Numbered from the stretch's first letter, positions 17,280 to 27,371 are shown. The stretch: 64,000 nt of DNA from Clostridium sp. CAG:567 (GCA_000437855.1 FR902206.1:110506-174505), one strand, 5' to 3'. Program-made: numbers and translations. The notes: generated by a model from the sequence alone, not told the origin.

Positions 17280-18404
17280 ATGGAAAAAAGAATTTTTTTA
17301 GCATCACCTCACATGTCTGAAGAGGGATATGAAAAAGAATATATAAAAGAGGCTTTTGATACAAACTGGATAGCTCCACTAGGAGAAAATGTAAACAAGT
17401 TTGAAGAAGAATTAGCTCATTATGTTGGAGCAAAATATGGAGCTGCATTATCAGCAGGAACTGCTGCTATTCATATGGCACTAAAAGCTTTAGATGTAAA
17501 AGAAGGAGACATTGTATTTTGTTCAACTCTTACATTTTCTGCAACTGCTAACCCAATTATATATCAAAATGCAACTCCAGTTTTTATTGACTGTGATAGA
17601 GAAACATGGAATATGGACCCAGAAGCACTAAAAAAAGCTTTTGAAAAATATCCAAATCCAAAAGCTGTAGTTATAGTACACTTGTATGGAACACCTGCTA
17701 AAATGGATGAAATAATGAAAATATGCAATGAACATAATGTACCATTAGTAGAAGATGCAGCTGAAAGCTTAGGAGCAACATATAAAGGAAAACAAACAGG
17801 AACATTTGGAAAATATGGAATTTTCTCGTTTAATGGTAACAAAATAATTACAACAAGTGGTGGAGGTATGCTTGTATCTGATGATGAAGAAAGAATACAA
17901 AAAGTACGTTTTTGGGCAACACAGTCAAGAGATAAAGCACGTTATTACCAACATTCGGAAATAGGCTATAATTATAGAATGAGCAATATAGTTGCAGGAA
18001 TAGGAAGAGGACAATTAAAAGTTTTAAATGACAGATTAGCTAAAAAGAAAGAAATATATGAAACATATAAAGAAGCATTTAAAGATATACAAGAAATAGA
18101 GATGAAACCAGTACCAGCAGATACAAAACCAAATTATTGGTTATCTACAATGCTATTAAAAGAAGGCTCAAAAGTTACACCATTAAATGTTATGGAAGCA
18201 TTAGACAAAGAAAATATAGAATCAAGACCAATTTGGAAACCAATGCATATTCAACCGGTATTTGAGAAATTTGACTTTATAAAAGTAGAAGAAAAACCTA
18301 TATCAGAGGATATATTTGCAAGAGGAGTATGTTTACCAAGTGATACAAAAATGACTAAAGAAGAACAACAAGAAGTAATAAGAATTATTAAAGAATTATT
18401 TTAG
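17280..18404 (+). CDS. DegT/PglE-type sugar aminotransferase
   Basis: The protein is 374 residues, a PLP fold-type I enzyme of the DegT/DnrJ/EryC1/StrS family. Motifs are GAKYGAALSAGTAAIHMALKA, VEDAAESLGATYKGKQTG and the PLP lysine in GIFSFNGNKIITTSGGGM. It should transfer an amino group to the 4-keto sugar made by the gene just upstream (two-base gap), as PglE does after PglF. The stop is 11 bases before the sugar transferase. Confidence 0.93.
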   Translation: MEKRIFLASPHMSEEGYEKEYIKEAFDTNWIAPLGENVNKFEEELAHYVGAKYGAALSAGTAAIHMALKALDVKEGDIVFCSTLTFSATANPIIYQNATPVFIDCDRETWNMDPEALKKAFEKYPNPKAVVIVHLYGTPAKMDEIMKICNEHNVPLVEDAAESLGATYKGKQTGTFGKYGIFSFNGNKIITTSGGGMLVSDDEERIQKVRFWATQSRDKARYYQHSEIGYNYRMSNIVAGIGRGQLKVLNDRLAKKKEIYETYKEAFKDIQEIEMKPVPADTKPNYWLSTMLLKEGSKVTPLNVMEALDKENIESRPIWKPMHIQPVFEKFDFIKVEEKPISEDIFARGVCLPSDTKMTKEEQQEVIRIIKELF

Positions 18405-18415
18405 GAGATTGCAAG

Positions 18416-19048
18416 ATGTATAAAAAATTCATGAAGAGATTTTTAGACCTAGTGCTAAGTATAATGGCATTTATAATATTAATGCCATTAATGCTTATTA
18501 TATATACATTAGTAAGAGTAAAACTAGGAAAACCAGCTATTTTCAAACAACAAAGACCAGGAAAAGATGAGAAAATATTTACTTTATACAAATTTAGAAC
18601 AATGACAGATGATAAAGATGAAAATGGTAATCTGCTACCAGATGAACAACGTTTGACTAGATTTGGAAAAATACTTAGAAGTACAAGCTTAGATGAATTA
18701 CCAGAACTTGTAAATATTATAAAAGGTGATATGAGCATTGTAGGACCAAGACCATTGGCAGTTTGCTACTTGCCATATTATAATGAATTTGAGAAACATA
18801 GACATGATGTGAGACCTGGGCTAACAGGTTTAGCTCAAATAAATGGAAGAAATAATCTTTCATGGGAAGAGAGATTTAATTATGATATACAATATGTCAA
18901 CAAGATTACATTTAAGGGTGATAGTATTATTATACTAAAAACAATAGGAAAAGTACTTAAGAGTCAAGATGTAGCTGTGAGAGGAACGGGAAAAGTTATA
19001 GATTTTGATGAATATAGAAAAAATGGAGGAAAAAGGAATGATTCTTAA
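18416..19048 (+). CDS. Initiating sugar-1-phosphate transferase (PglC-like)
   Basis: The protein is 210 residues with an N-terminal hydrophobic segment (FLDLVLSIMAFIILMPLMLIIYTLV), then IFKQQRPGKDEKIFTLYKFRTM, STSLDELPELVNIIKGDMSIVGPRPL and RPGLTGLAQINGRN. These are the signatures of the bacterial sugar transferase family, which loads the first sugar phosphate onto undecaprenyl phosphate. The short, single-anchor form resembles PglC. It likely starts synthesis of the repeat unit built by the rest of this locus. Confidence 0.94.
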   Translation: MYKKFMKRFLDLVLSIMAFIILMPLMLIIYTLVRVKLGKPAIFKQQRPGKDEKIFTLYKFRTMTDDKDENGNLLPDEQRLTRFGKILRSTSLDELPELVNIIKGDMSIVGPRPLAVCYLPYYNEFEKHRHDVRPGLTGLAQINGRNNLSWEERFNYDIQYVNKITFKGDSIIILKTIGKVLKSQDVAVRGTGKVIDFDEYRKNGGKRNDS

Positions 19049-19577
19049 AGGAGAAAAAGTTATATTAAGAGCGATTGAAAGGGAAGATCAGGAGTTCTTA
19101 AAAGAAATGATAAATGATCCCGAACTTGAAAAATTAGTTGTTGGATGGAGCTTTCCAGTATCATTAGAAATGCAAATGCAATGGTATGAAAAACAGAGAA
19201 ATGACTTACAAAATTTGAAATATATTATAGAAGCAGATGGACAAAAAATTGGACTTGCAATATTAAAAAATATAGATTGGAAAAACAGAACTGCATCTCA
19301 AGGAATAAAACTTGCTAATTCAAATATGAGAGGAAAAGGATATGGTACAGATACAGTATTTACAATTATGAAATATGCCTTTGAAGAGTTACAATTAAAT
19401 AGATTATATGCAAATATTCTAGAATATAATGAACCATCTAAAAAATTATATAAAAAATGTGGATGGACTATAGAAGGAATTGCTAGAAAATCGGTGTTTA
19501 AAGATAACAAATATCATGATGTAATAATGGTATCAATATTAAGAGAAGAATATTTAAAAGAAAAGAAGGAACTATAG
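19038..19577 (+). CDS. GNAT acetyltransferase of the RimJ/PseH type
   Basis: The protein is about 179 residues. I start it at ATG 19038 (MILKGEKVILRAIEREDQEF), with GGAGG just upstream inside the end of the sugar transferase gene. Residues 70-150 show the acetyl-CoA loop region GIKLANSNMRGKGYGTDTV and NRLYANILEYNEPSKKLYKKCGW, typical of GNAT enzymes. Next to a PglE-like aminotransferase it probably N-acetylates the new 4-amino sugar; PglD, by contrast, is a left-handed helix protein, so this is a substitute of PseH type. Confidence 0.85.
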   Translation: MILKGEKVILRAIEREDQEFLKEMINDPELEKLVVGWSFPVSLEMQMQWYEKQRNDLQNLKYIIEADGQKIGLAILKNIDWKNRTASQGIKLANSNMRGKGYGTDTVFTIMKYAFEELQLNRLYANILEYNEPSKKLYKKCGWTIEGIARKSVFKDNKYHDVIMVSILREEYLKEKKEL

Positions 19578-19630
19578 CAAGATCAATAAGAATATATACT
19601 AGATAGTATTTTATTAGAGTGAGGATATGA

Positions 19631-20681
19631 ATGGAAATAGGAAGTGAATTTTGGCTAGAAGATAAGAATAAAATTGAATATGAGTCGGAATTTATAAAAA
19701 GTGAAAATTTGTTTTTATCTGGTAGAACGGCAATAGATTATGCCTTACAGATTATAGAAAATATAAAAAAAATAGAAAAAGTATATTTTCCATCATACTG
19801 TTGTGAATCAATGTTATTACCTTTTCAAGAAAGAAATATTAAAATAGAATTTTATGCTGTTACTGAAGAAAACCGGAGAATTGAAATTCGATATTGACTT
19901 GAATAAAAAATGTGATATTTTCTTTGCAATGAATTATTTTGGTTTTTCGAAGTACAACATGAAAAAATATATAATCGAATTTAAGAGAAAGGGTGTATAT
20001 GTGATAGAAGATAGTACGCATAGTATTTTATCTACAAGAGCATATAGTGAAGAATCGGATTTTGTGGTTGCAAGCTTAAGAAAATGGTTTCCAATAATTA
20101 GTGGTGGAATTTGTTTGAGCAAAATTAAAAATAAACATATATACAATAAAACTAATGCAGAATATGTTAATAAAAAAAGACAGGCTATGTTGGAAAAAGG
20201 AGAATATATTAAACAAAATATAAACAAACAAAATGTAAAGGATAATTTTCTTGATAAATTTTCTGCTGCAAATAAAATTTTAAAAGAAAATTATAAAAAC
20301 TTTAAAATTGATGAAGAATCATATAATATACTAAGAAATATAGACATAAGAGATATTATTAAAAAAAGAAGAAGAAATGTAAAAATTATATATAACTATT
20401 TGAAAAAACAACAATCAATTAGATATTTAAGAGACATCGATTTAGAAATAGATTGTCCAATTTTTGTCCCAATCTTTATGGAAAATACAAAAAGAAATGA
20501 GATAAAAGAATATTTAATAAAAAATAAAGTTTATTGTCCAAATCATTGGCCAATACCTGAAATAGTTAAAGAAAATAAGATGAAAGAAATATACAATAAG
20601 GAATTATCTTTGATATGTGATCAAAGATACAATGAAAAACAAATTGAAGAGTATATAACGCTAATTAGGATAAGGAGCTAG
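19631..20681 (+). CDS. DegT-like PLP enzyme with an apparent +1 frameshift at CGG
   Basis: The start is ATG 19631 after GTGAGGA. The first 81 codons read LFLSGRTAIDYALQ and YFPSYCCESMLLPF, the front of a PLP fold-type I domain. Codon 82 is CGG (19874-19876) and the frame then ends at TGA 19895. Skipping the C and reading GGA at 19875 continues with GELKFDIDLNKKCDIFFAMNYFG, VYVIEDSTHSILST and ASLRKWFPIISGG (probable PLP lysine) to TAG 20679, giving a 349-residue protein. This resembles DegT-family proteins in sugar loci; the substrate is unknown. It sits between the acetyltransferase and a FemAB-like gene, three bases before the latter. The break has the same CGGA form as in dapL and hicA. Confidence 0.8.
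19874..19877 (+). other. CGGA +1 frameshift site in the DegT-like gene
   Basis: GAA AAC CGG AGA (zero frame, stop six codons later) versus GAA AAC (C) GGA GAA (open for 268 codons). The codon before the site is AAC, unlike the sites in dapL (TAT) and hicA (CCA). Confidence 0.75.
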
Positions 20682-20683
20682 AA

Positions 20684-21661
20684 ATGAATAAAGATTTATA
20701 TTTTGATGAAAATTATGGTAAATTATATGAGAATACTGAGAATGGTAAAGCAGAGATTTTTAAATATGAGGACGAAAATGGAGTAGTTAGTAATCAATTT
20801 ATAAAAAGAAATATACCAATGATACAAGACTATTATGATATAGTAACACCATATGGATATGGAGGTCCAATTATTGAAGAATCTAAAAACAAAGAAATAC
20901 TACTTCAAAATTATAACGAGGCATTTAAGAGATATTGTGAAAAAAACAATATTGTATCAGAATTTGTAAGATTTCATCCTATAATTAATAATGCTTTAGA
21001 TTTCAAGAAAATTTATGACGTTGTTTATATGAGAAAGACATTAGGAACCAACTTAGAAAAATACAATGATCCAATCCAAGAGGAATTTAGTAAAAGTTGT
21101 AGAAAAAATATAAGACAATGTAAAAACAAAGGAATTACAGTTGTAGTTACGGAAGCTCCAAAAGATATAAGCAAATTCAAGGAAATTTACTATTCAACAA
21201 TGAAAAGAAATAATGCTACAGATTATTACTACTTTAAGGATGAATATTTTAATAAAATTTTACAATATTTTCCTCAAAATATTCTTACAGTTGAAGCAAT
21301 ATATGAGGGCAAAACAATAGCAATGGGGTTATATTTTATATATAACCAAATATTACATATTCATTTATCTGGAACATTAACAGAATATTTGTATTTATCA
21401 CCAGCATATATGCTTAGATATGGTGCAACATTGTGGGCAAAAGAACATGGCTATAAATTAATTCATCATGGTGGAGGGAGAAGTAACTCATTAGAAGATA
21501 GCTTATATTTATTTAAAAAGAACTTTGCCAGAAATACGGAGTTTGATTTTTATATTGGCAAAAAAATATGGAACGAAAAAATATATAATAAATTGTGTGA
21601 AGAAAAACATATTGATCCGGAAAAAATCGATTTTTTTCCAGCATATAGGAAGGAAATATAG
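20684..21661 (+). CDS. FemAB/GNAT-like acyltransferase of the polysaccharide locus
   Basis: The protein is 325 residues. The pattern KSCRKNIRQCKNKGITVVV, FKEIYYSTMKRNNATDYYYF and IHLSGTLTEYLYLSPAYMLRYGATLWAKEHGY, then HHGGGRSNSLEDSLYLFKKNF, is that of the double-GNAT FemAB/BioF2-like (Acetyltransf_6) family. Such proteins acylate or aminoacylate cell-wall or polysaccharide acceptors. It begins three bases after the DegT-like stop and abuts the GT4 gene, so it belongs to the same operon. The exact acceptor is unknown. Confidence 0.75.
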   Translation: MNKDLYFDENYGKLYENTENGKAEIFKYEDENGVVSNQFIKRNIPMIQDYYDIVTPYGYGGPIIEESKNKEILLQNYNEAFKRYCEKNNIVSEFVRFHPIINNALDFKKIYDVVYMRKTLGTNLEKYNDPIQEEFSKSCRKNIRQCKNKGITVVVTEAPKDISKFKEIYYSTMKRNNATDYYYFKDEYFNKILQYFPQNILTVEAIYEGKTIAMGLYFIYNQILHIHLSGTLTEYLYLSPAYMLRYGATLWAKEHGYKLIHHGGGRSNSLEDSLYLFKKNFARNTEFDFYIGKKIWNEKIYNKLCEEKHIDPEKIDFFPAYRKEI

Positions 21662-22858
21662 ATGAAAAATATACTTATAATTGCTAATTTCATTAGTATA
21701 ATGCCATGGCAAGGAGGAAATAATAGATTCACATATTTAGCTAATCTATTAGCAGAAAGAGGACATAAAGTTGAGGTAATAACATCATCATATAGTCATG
21801 CACAAAAGTGTCAGAAAAAATTGGAAAAAGATAAAGTAGAGGCTTTACCATATAAATTAACTAATATATATGAACCAGGGTATAAAAAGAATGTATCTTT
21901 AAAAAGGTTTTATAGTCATCATATATTAGGGAAAAATATTAAAAAATATTTGGAAAGTTTGGAAAATAAGCCGGATATTATATATTGTGCAATTCCATCT
22001 TTATCTGTTCCAAAAGCAGCAGCACAATATGCAAAAGCAAATAATATCAAGTTTGTAATTGATATTCAAGATTTGTGGCCAGAAGCATTTAAAATGGTAT
22101 TTCATATTCCAATTATTAGTAATATTATATTTTATCCATTAAAGAAAATGGCTGATAATGTATATAAATCGGCTGATGATATAATAGCGGTTTCGGAAAC
22201 TTATGTGAATAGAGCAGAAAAAGTAAATAAAAAATATAAAGATAAATTAAGTGTGTATTTAGGCACAAATTTAGACAATTTTGATAAATGTAAAAAAGAA
22301 AACGAAGTTGAATTTAAAGATGAAAAAATAAGAATAGTATATATTGGTACACTTGGACATAGTTACGATTTAAAATGTACTATAGAAGCACTAAACATAT
22401 TAAATATGCAAAATATAAAATTTATAGTTATGGGTGATGGGCCATTAAAAAGTGAATTTGAAGATTATGCAAGAGAGAAAAATGTAAATGCGGAATTTTT
22501 AGGTAGACTTGAATATGAAAAAATGACTGGAATTTTGTGTGCTTGTGATATAGCTATAAATCCAATAAAGGCAAAATCTGCAGGAAGTATTATAAATAAA
22601 GTAGCAGACTATGCAGCGGCAGGATTACCTGTGATTAATACTCAGGAATGTGAAGAATATAGGAATTTGGTGGAAAATTATAAAATAGGATTTAATTGTG
22701 AAAATAATAATGCAAATGATTTAGCAGAAAAAATTAAGATATTATGCAGTGATGAAAAATTAAGGAAAGAATATGGAAATAATAATAGAAAACTTGCTGA
22801 AGAAAAATTTAATAGAAGTAAGACATATGAGAAAATCGTAGAATTGGTGGAAGATTAA
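21662..22858 (+). CDS. Family 4 glycosyltransferase
   Basis: The protein is 398 residues with a two-Rossmann GT-B fold. The N-terminal half has GGNNRFTYLANLLAERGHKVEVIT and the C-terminal half has RIVYIGTLGHSYDLKCTIEAL, FIVMGDGPLKSEFEDYA and the donor-site NKVADYAAAGLPVINT. This is a WbuB-like GT4 protein without membrane spans. It probably adds a sugar to the lipid-linked repeat unit. Its stop overlaps the flippase start (TAATG). Confidence 0.9.
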   Translation: MKNILIIANFISIMPWQGGNNRFTYLANLLAERGHKVEVITSSYSHAQKCQKKLEKDKVEALPYKLTNIYEPGYKKNVSLKRFYSHHILGKNIKKYLESLENKPDIIYCAIPSLSVPKAAAQYAKANNIKFVIDIQDLWPEAFKMVFHIPIISNIIFYPLKKMADNVYKSADDIIAVSETYVNRAEKVNKKYKDKLSVYLGTNLDNFDKCKKENEVEFKDEKIRIVYIGTLGHSYDLKCTIEALNILNMQNIKFIVMGDGPLKSEFEDYAREKNVNAEFLGRLEYEKMTGILCACDIAINPIKAKSAGSIINKVADYAAAGLPVINTQECEEYRNLVENYKIGFNCENNNANDLAEKIKILCSDEKLRKEYGNNNRKLAEEKFNRSKTYEKIVELVED

Positions 22859-24072
22859 TGATAGAAAAGTTAAAAAAATTTAAGAATTTAATAAAGGATT
22901 TATTTTTTAATACACTAGGATTTGGAATTTATATATTAACTCAACAAATTTTACTTATGCCTATTATGGCGAAGATTTTACCAGATGAAGATTTTGCAAA
23001 AACAGTGTTATATATATCCATATTTGCGATAATTACAAATGTATTAGGAAGCGAACTGGGAATAGTAAAGCAAGTAAAAAAAGATGAAATAAGAGAAAAA
23101 TCTGATTACAATAGAATTTTATTGCAATTATTTCCTTTAATTATATTAGTATCCATAGTAACGCTGTGCATATTAAAATTTAGCGTAATAGAGATAATAA
23201 TGTTAACAATAACAATATTATTAGGAAATACCAGACTATATTCTGCAGCACATTTTAGAGCTAATAAAGATTTTAAGAAAATAGTAATACAAAACATGTT
23301 ATATCTGATAGGAACTGCTATTGGATTAGCTGTAACATATAAAGTGAAGTTAATAGCAATTCCGATGCTATTAGCAGAAGTAATATGCTTGATTTTTGAT
23401 ATGTTGAAAACAGATGTTATTAAGACTGGAATATCAAAAACGAAAAAAAATAAAGAAATATGGACTAAATTTATAAGCTTTGGTTTTATATCGTTCTTAA
23501 TAAATATGACTACATATTTTGATAAGATTATTATTTATCCAATATTAGGAGATAATGCAGTAAATGTGTATTACGCAACATCTTCAATGTCAAAAATACT
23601 AAATCTAATTACCAATCCACTACATGGGGTTATACTATCATGGCTAAAAGGTGACGATGAAAATTTTAAAAATAAGGTTACTTCAACAACTATAAAAGCC
23701 AACATTCCAGTGCTTATAATAGTATTTTTTATAAGTATGCCACTTACATATTTGGCGGTTAAGTTATTGTATCCTCAATATTTAAATGATTCTATAAAAT
23801 TAATATTACCAATATGTATAAGTGCAGCATTTGGAACTGTGACATCTGTTGTTAAGGCTATTTTAATGAAATATATAGAAAGTAAAAAATTAGTAACATC
23901 ATATATTTTATATATTATTGTACTATTGATAAGTGCTACACTAATGAGTTATTCATTTGGTATAATAGGGTTTGCGTATGCAACTGCAATTGCTCATATA
24001 AGTCTATGGATAATGTTTATATTTATTCTAAACAAAGCTACTAAAAAGGGAGAAAATAATGGAACAAAATGA
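22858..24072 (+). CDS. Polysaccharide flippase (Wzx-like)
   Basis: The protein is 404 residues with about twelve hydrophobic helices and no large soluble domain, matching the MOP-superfamily polysaccharide exporter class. It would flip the undecaprenyl-linked repeat unit across the membrane. The start overlaps the GT4 stop by one base and its end overlaps the polymerase start, so the genes are tightly coupled. Confidence 0.85.
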   Translation: MIEKLKKFKNLIKDLFFNTLGFGIYILTQQILLMPIMAKILPDEDFAKTVLYISIFAIITNVLGSELGIVKQVKKDEIREKSDYNRILLQLFPLIILVSIVTLCILKFSVIEIIMLTITILLGNTRLYSAAHFRANKDFKKIVIQNMLYLIGTAIGLAVTYKVKLIAIPMLLAEVICLIFDMLKTDVIKTGISKTKKNKEIWTKFISFGFISFLINMTTYFDKIIIYPILGDNAVNVYYATSSMSKILNLITNPLHGVILSWLKGDDENFKNKVTSTTIKANIPVLIIVFFISMPLTYLAVKLLYPQYLNDSIKLILPICISAAFGTVTSVVKAILMKYIESKKLVTSYILYIIVLLISATLMSYSFGIIGFAYATAIAHISLWIMFIFILNKATKKGENNGTK

Positions 24073-25333
24073 CAAAAATATATTAAATTATTTGTTTACA
24101 TGTATTGTTATAAATATAATACCAATAGCGCTACTAGGGATTTTTAATATACCCAATAAAATATATACGGTATTAACAATATGTGCATATGGAATTCAAA
24201 CACTAATTATGTTGTTTGGTATTAAGGATAAAATAAAAAACACTTCTAAAAAAATGGTAATAAGTATTATAATATTCTTTATATTGCAAGTTATTACACA
24301 AGTTGTTAATATTATGAATTTTGGAAATATTGAAATAAAGGACATTGCAAATATCCTATCAGTGGGAATAAATATATATATATTTATTTGTATGGCATCT
24401 AAGTTTGAACTTACCAATGAACAATTTATTGGTTTTATGAGAAAGATGGTACTCATAGGAGTTGTATCGTGTATTTATAATTTTATTGTAAACTTTGAAT
24501 CAATAATAAATATATTTAGTATTCAAAATTCATATGAGTTGAACTTGAGATCATTTTTGGGAAACAGAAACCAATATGGGATATTCTTAATTATAATGTT
24601 AATATCTAATTTATATATTATTGAGAATACTAGAAAAAAGGCATATATATTATTGCATGTTGTTTTTATAATTAGTTTAATTTTAACAATGTCCAGAAAT
24701 GCGATAATAGCAATGCTTTTAGTACATATATTATATTTATGTTTTAATGCCAAAAGGATATTACAAAAAATGAACAAAGGTCAAAAAAAGCTTGTGTTAT
24801 TTATTATGTTAGGTATTTTAATCTTAATATCAGTAATAATTATATTTATTCCATCTGTAATGGAAACTATAGATAAATTATTTATTAGAACATATACAAT
24901 AAATACAGAATCTGGTAGAGTTAAGATATGGCTAAATGGCATTGACATGGTAAAAAATAATATATTTACAGGTTTAGGAAGATTTAAAGCAATAAAACTA
25001 AATAATATAATATATAATTCTAGGTTAGAACAATTTCATAATGTTTATATAGAAACCTTGGTAACATATGGAATAATGGGTTTAATTTATTTAATCTATT
25101 TTATAGTTAAGTTTATAAAGAAAATAAATGATAGTGCTATAGATAAAAAGCAAAAAAACATAATGTTAATATCAACAATTGTATTTTTGGTAATATCTTG
25201 TTTTGAAACTACATGCAGATTATCAATTGGATATGTTGATACAATATCTATGATATATTTTATAACGATACCACTTATGTATACAAATATAAAATTAAAG
25301 GAGGAAAATCAATGTCACAAGGTAAAAGAATGA
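24059..25333 (+). CDS. O-antigen ligase/polymerase-like membrane protein (Wzy-like)
   Basis: The protein is 424 residues with about eleven membrane spans. A large loop after the middle spans contains TINTESGRVKIWLNGIDMVKNNIFTGLG and RLEQFHNVYIETLVTYGIMGL, the Wzy_C pattern of O-antigen ligases and polymerases. It would polymerise the flipped repeat units. It starts inside the flippase gene and ends inside the LCP gene start. Confidence 0.85.
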   Translation: MEQNDKNILNYLFTCIVINIIPIALLGIFNIPNKIYTVLTICAYGIQTLIMLFGIKDKIKNTSKKMVISIIIFFILQVITQVVNIMNFGNIEIKDIANILSVGINIYIFICMASKFELTNEQFIGFMRKMVLIGVVSCIYNFIVNFESIINIFSIQNSYELNLRSFLGNRNQYGIFLIIMLISNLYIIENTRKKAYILLHVVFIISLILTMSRNAIIAMLLVHILYLCFNAKRILQKMNKGQKKLVLFIMLGILILISVIIIFIPSVMETIDKLFIRTYTINTESGRVKIWLNGIDMVKNNIFTGLGRFKAIKLNNIIYNSRLEQFHNVYIETLVTYGIMGLIYLIYFIVKFIKKINDSAIDKKQKNIMLISTIVFLVISCFETTCRLSIGYVDTISMIYFITIPLMYTNIKLKEENQCHKVKE

Positions 25334-26787
25334 AAACAGAGAACGCAGCTACAAGTAAGAAAAGAAGAAAAGATAACAAAGCATTGGGAACATCTTTTAA
25401 ACTAATAGCATTTGCCTATGTTGTAATTACAATAATTTTTTATATTTCTATATTGAAAATGAATATGTTACCAGGATGGGTAATTGCTATATTTACAATT
25501 GCAGAAATAGTGTTTACATTAGCAATGGTAGTAGGATTAATAAAAAAACATAGAACTTATAAATTGACAGTACTTTGTTTTATAATAGTTTTACTTGTAT
25601 CAGGGATATATATTTATGTTACAAGATATGTACTAGCAACTAGCAACTTCTTGGGAGAAGTATTAAAAGAATTTGCTGAGACAGAAGATTATTATATTGT
25701 TGTGAGGAAAGAAAGCAGTTATTCAAAAATAGAAGATATAGCTAATAAAGATGTGTATATGTTCCAAGTAGCAGATGATGTAAAAAGTAAAATAGCAAAT
25801 AAAGTAAGTATTACATTTAACAGTAAAAATAACTTAACAGATATAGGAAATGATTTAATACAAAAAAATATAGATGTTATTTTAGTAAGTTCAACTCAAT
25901 ACAATATGATTTCAGAAGAGATTAAAGATTTTAAAACAGATACTAAAATAATATATACTGAAAAACATGAATTACAAACTAGCACAAAGACAGATAATAC
26001 AGCATCAAAGTATAGTATTAAAAGTGGAAAATTTAATGTATATATCAGTGGAATAGATACATCTGGAAATATAAGTAATGTATCAAGAAGTGATGCCAAT
26101 ATACTTGCAACAGTAAACACAGAAACACACGAAGTACTTTTAACATCAATTCCAAGAGATTATTATGTTACACTTCATAGTTATGGAGCAAAAGATAAAC
26201 TAACACATTCTGGAATATATGGTGTAAATGAGACTGTTAAAACAGTAGAAGATTTACTAGATACTGATATAAACTATTATGTGAGAGTTAACTTTACAAC
26301 AGTAATTAAACTAGTTGATAAATTAGGTGGAATTGAGGTATATTCAGATTATGATTTTTCAAGAGATGGATATAACTTTAAAAAAGGATATAATCATATA
26401 AATGGAGCAGCAGCATTAGTATTTAGCAGAGAAAGATATTCCTTTGCGGAAGGAGATAATCAGAGAGTTAAAAATCAGCAACATGTTATTGAAGCCGTTA
26501 TAAAAAAAGTATTAAATAGTACTACATTATTAACCAAATATACAGACATTCTTGAGGCACTAAAAGGAAGTTTCCAAACTAATATTGCACAAGATGATAT
26601 TAGTGCATTAGTAAAAGATCAAATAAATAATATGTCATCTTGGTCTGTAAAAACAAATTCACTTACTGGTACAGGAGCAAGTTCATCAACATACTCAATG
26701 GGTAGTACACCTTTATATGTAATGGTACCATCATCTACATCTGTAAATGATGCTAAAGATAAAATAGATAAAGTTTTAGGTGAATAA
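25312..26787 (+). CDS. LCP family glycopolymer transferase with an extra extracytoplasmic domain
   Basis: The protein is 491 residues. A basic N-terminus (KKRRKDNKA) precedes three membrane helices (about 26-105). A segment of about 100 residues follows (YYIVVRKESSYSKIEDIANKD onward) that resembles a small periplasmic-binding lobe. The LCP catalytic domain starts near 240 (FNVYISGIDTSG, SDANILATVNTETHEVLLTSIPRDYYV, DYDFSRDGYNFKKGYNHINGAAALVFSRER, DNQRVKNQQHVIEAV). LytR-CpsA-Psr enzymes attach wall polymers to peptidoglycan, fitting its place at the end of the polymer locus. AAGGAGG precedes ATG 25312. Confidence 0.9.
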   Translation: MSQGKRMKTENAATSKKRRKDNKALGTSFKLIAFAYVVITIIFYISILKMNMLPGWVIAIFTIAEIVFTLAMVVGLIKKHRTYKLTVLCFIIVLLVSGIYIYVTRYVLATSNFLGEVLKEFAETEDYYIVVRKESSYSKIEDIANKDVYMFQVADDVKSKIANKVSITFNSKNNLTDIGNDLIQKNIDVILVSSTQYNMISEEIKDFKTDTKIIYTEKHELQTSTKTDNTASKYSIKSGKFNVYISGIDTSGNISNVSRSDANILATVNTETHEVLLTSIPRDYYVTLHSYGAKDKLTHSGIYGVNETVKTVEDLLDTDINYYVRVNFTTVIKLVDKLGGIEVYSDYDFSRDGYNFKKGYNHINGAAALVFSRERYSFAEGDNQRVKNQQHVIEAVIKKVLNSTTLLTKYTDILEALKGSFQTNIAQDDISALVKDQINNMSSWSVKTNSLTGTGASSSTYSMGSTPLYVMVPSSTSVNDAKDKIDKVLGE

Positions 26788-26792
26788 TCAAT

Positions 26793-27290
26793 ATGAAAAT
26801 AATAATTATAAGAACTATATTTATGCTACTATTATTAACTACATTTGCAACTATTTTTAAATTTTCTTCACAAATAGCAGAAGAGTCTGATGACATAAGT
26901 AATGGAGTACTAAGAAAGATAATAGATGTTTTTCCATATACTAAAGGACTAAGTGAAGAAATAAAAATAAAGATGGTAGAACATGGTAATCCAATAATTA
27001 GAAAATTAGCACATTTTTCTATATATGCATTAGTTGGTGTATGGATAATGGCATTTATGAGTACCTTTGATATTAGACTGTACAAAAAGTGGATTATAAG
27101 TATGCTAGTTGGAGTTCTATATGCAGCATCAGACGAGTTTCACCAAAGTTTTGTGCCAGGCAGAGGTCCAAGCATAGTAGATGTTGGAATAGATAGTTTA
27201 GGAGTTCTAACAGGAATATTAGCTGTTTTGATAATAATTTCAATATATAGAGCATTAAAGAGTGATAAAAAAATTGAAGAGAAATGTTAA
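26793..27290 (+). CDS. VanZ family membrane protein
   Basis: The protein is 165 residues with about four spans and the VanZ signature HGNPIIRKLAHFSIYALVGVWIM and LYAASDEFHQSFVPGRGPSIVDVGIDSLG. VanZ proteins affect glycopeptide sensitivity and wall properties; the biochemistry is not settled. It follows the LCP gene by five bases and is the last gene of the operon; the terminator overlaps its stop codon. Confidence 0.9.
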   Translation: MKIIIIRTIFMLLLLTTFATIFKFSSQIAEESDDISNGVLRKIIDVFPYTKGLSEEIKIKMVEHGNPIIRKLAHFSIYALVGVWIMAFMSTFDIRLYKKWIISMLVGVLYAASDEFHQSFVPGRGPSIVDVGIDSLGVLTGILAVLIIISIYRALKSDKKIEEKC

Positions 27291-27312
27291 GGCATTTCTC
27301 TTTTACTTTTTG
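27279..27312 (+). terminator. Terminator of the polysaccharide operon
   Basis: Stem GAGAAATG (27279-27286) with CATTTCTC (27293-27300), followed by TTTTACTTTTT. The stop codon of the VanZ gene lies inside the hairpin. Confidence 0.8.
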
Positions 27313-27371
27313 TAAAATTATGTCGAACGATTTTTCTTGACGATACTTATTAATAGTTATATTATATATTC

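Noticed and set aside
19854..20681. A separate 275-residue PLP protein
   Set aside because: Its ATG lies inside the coding part of the first half without a ribosome site; the two halves form one protein.
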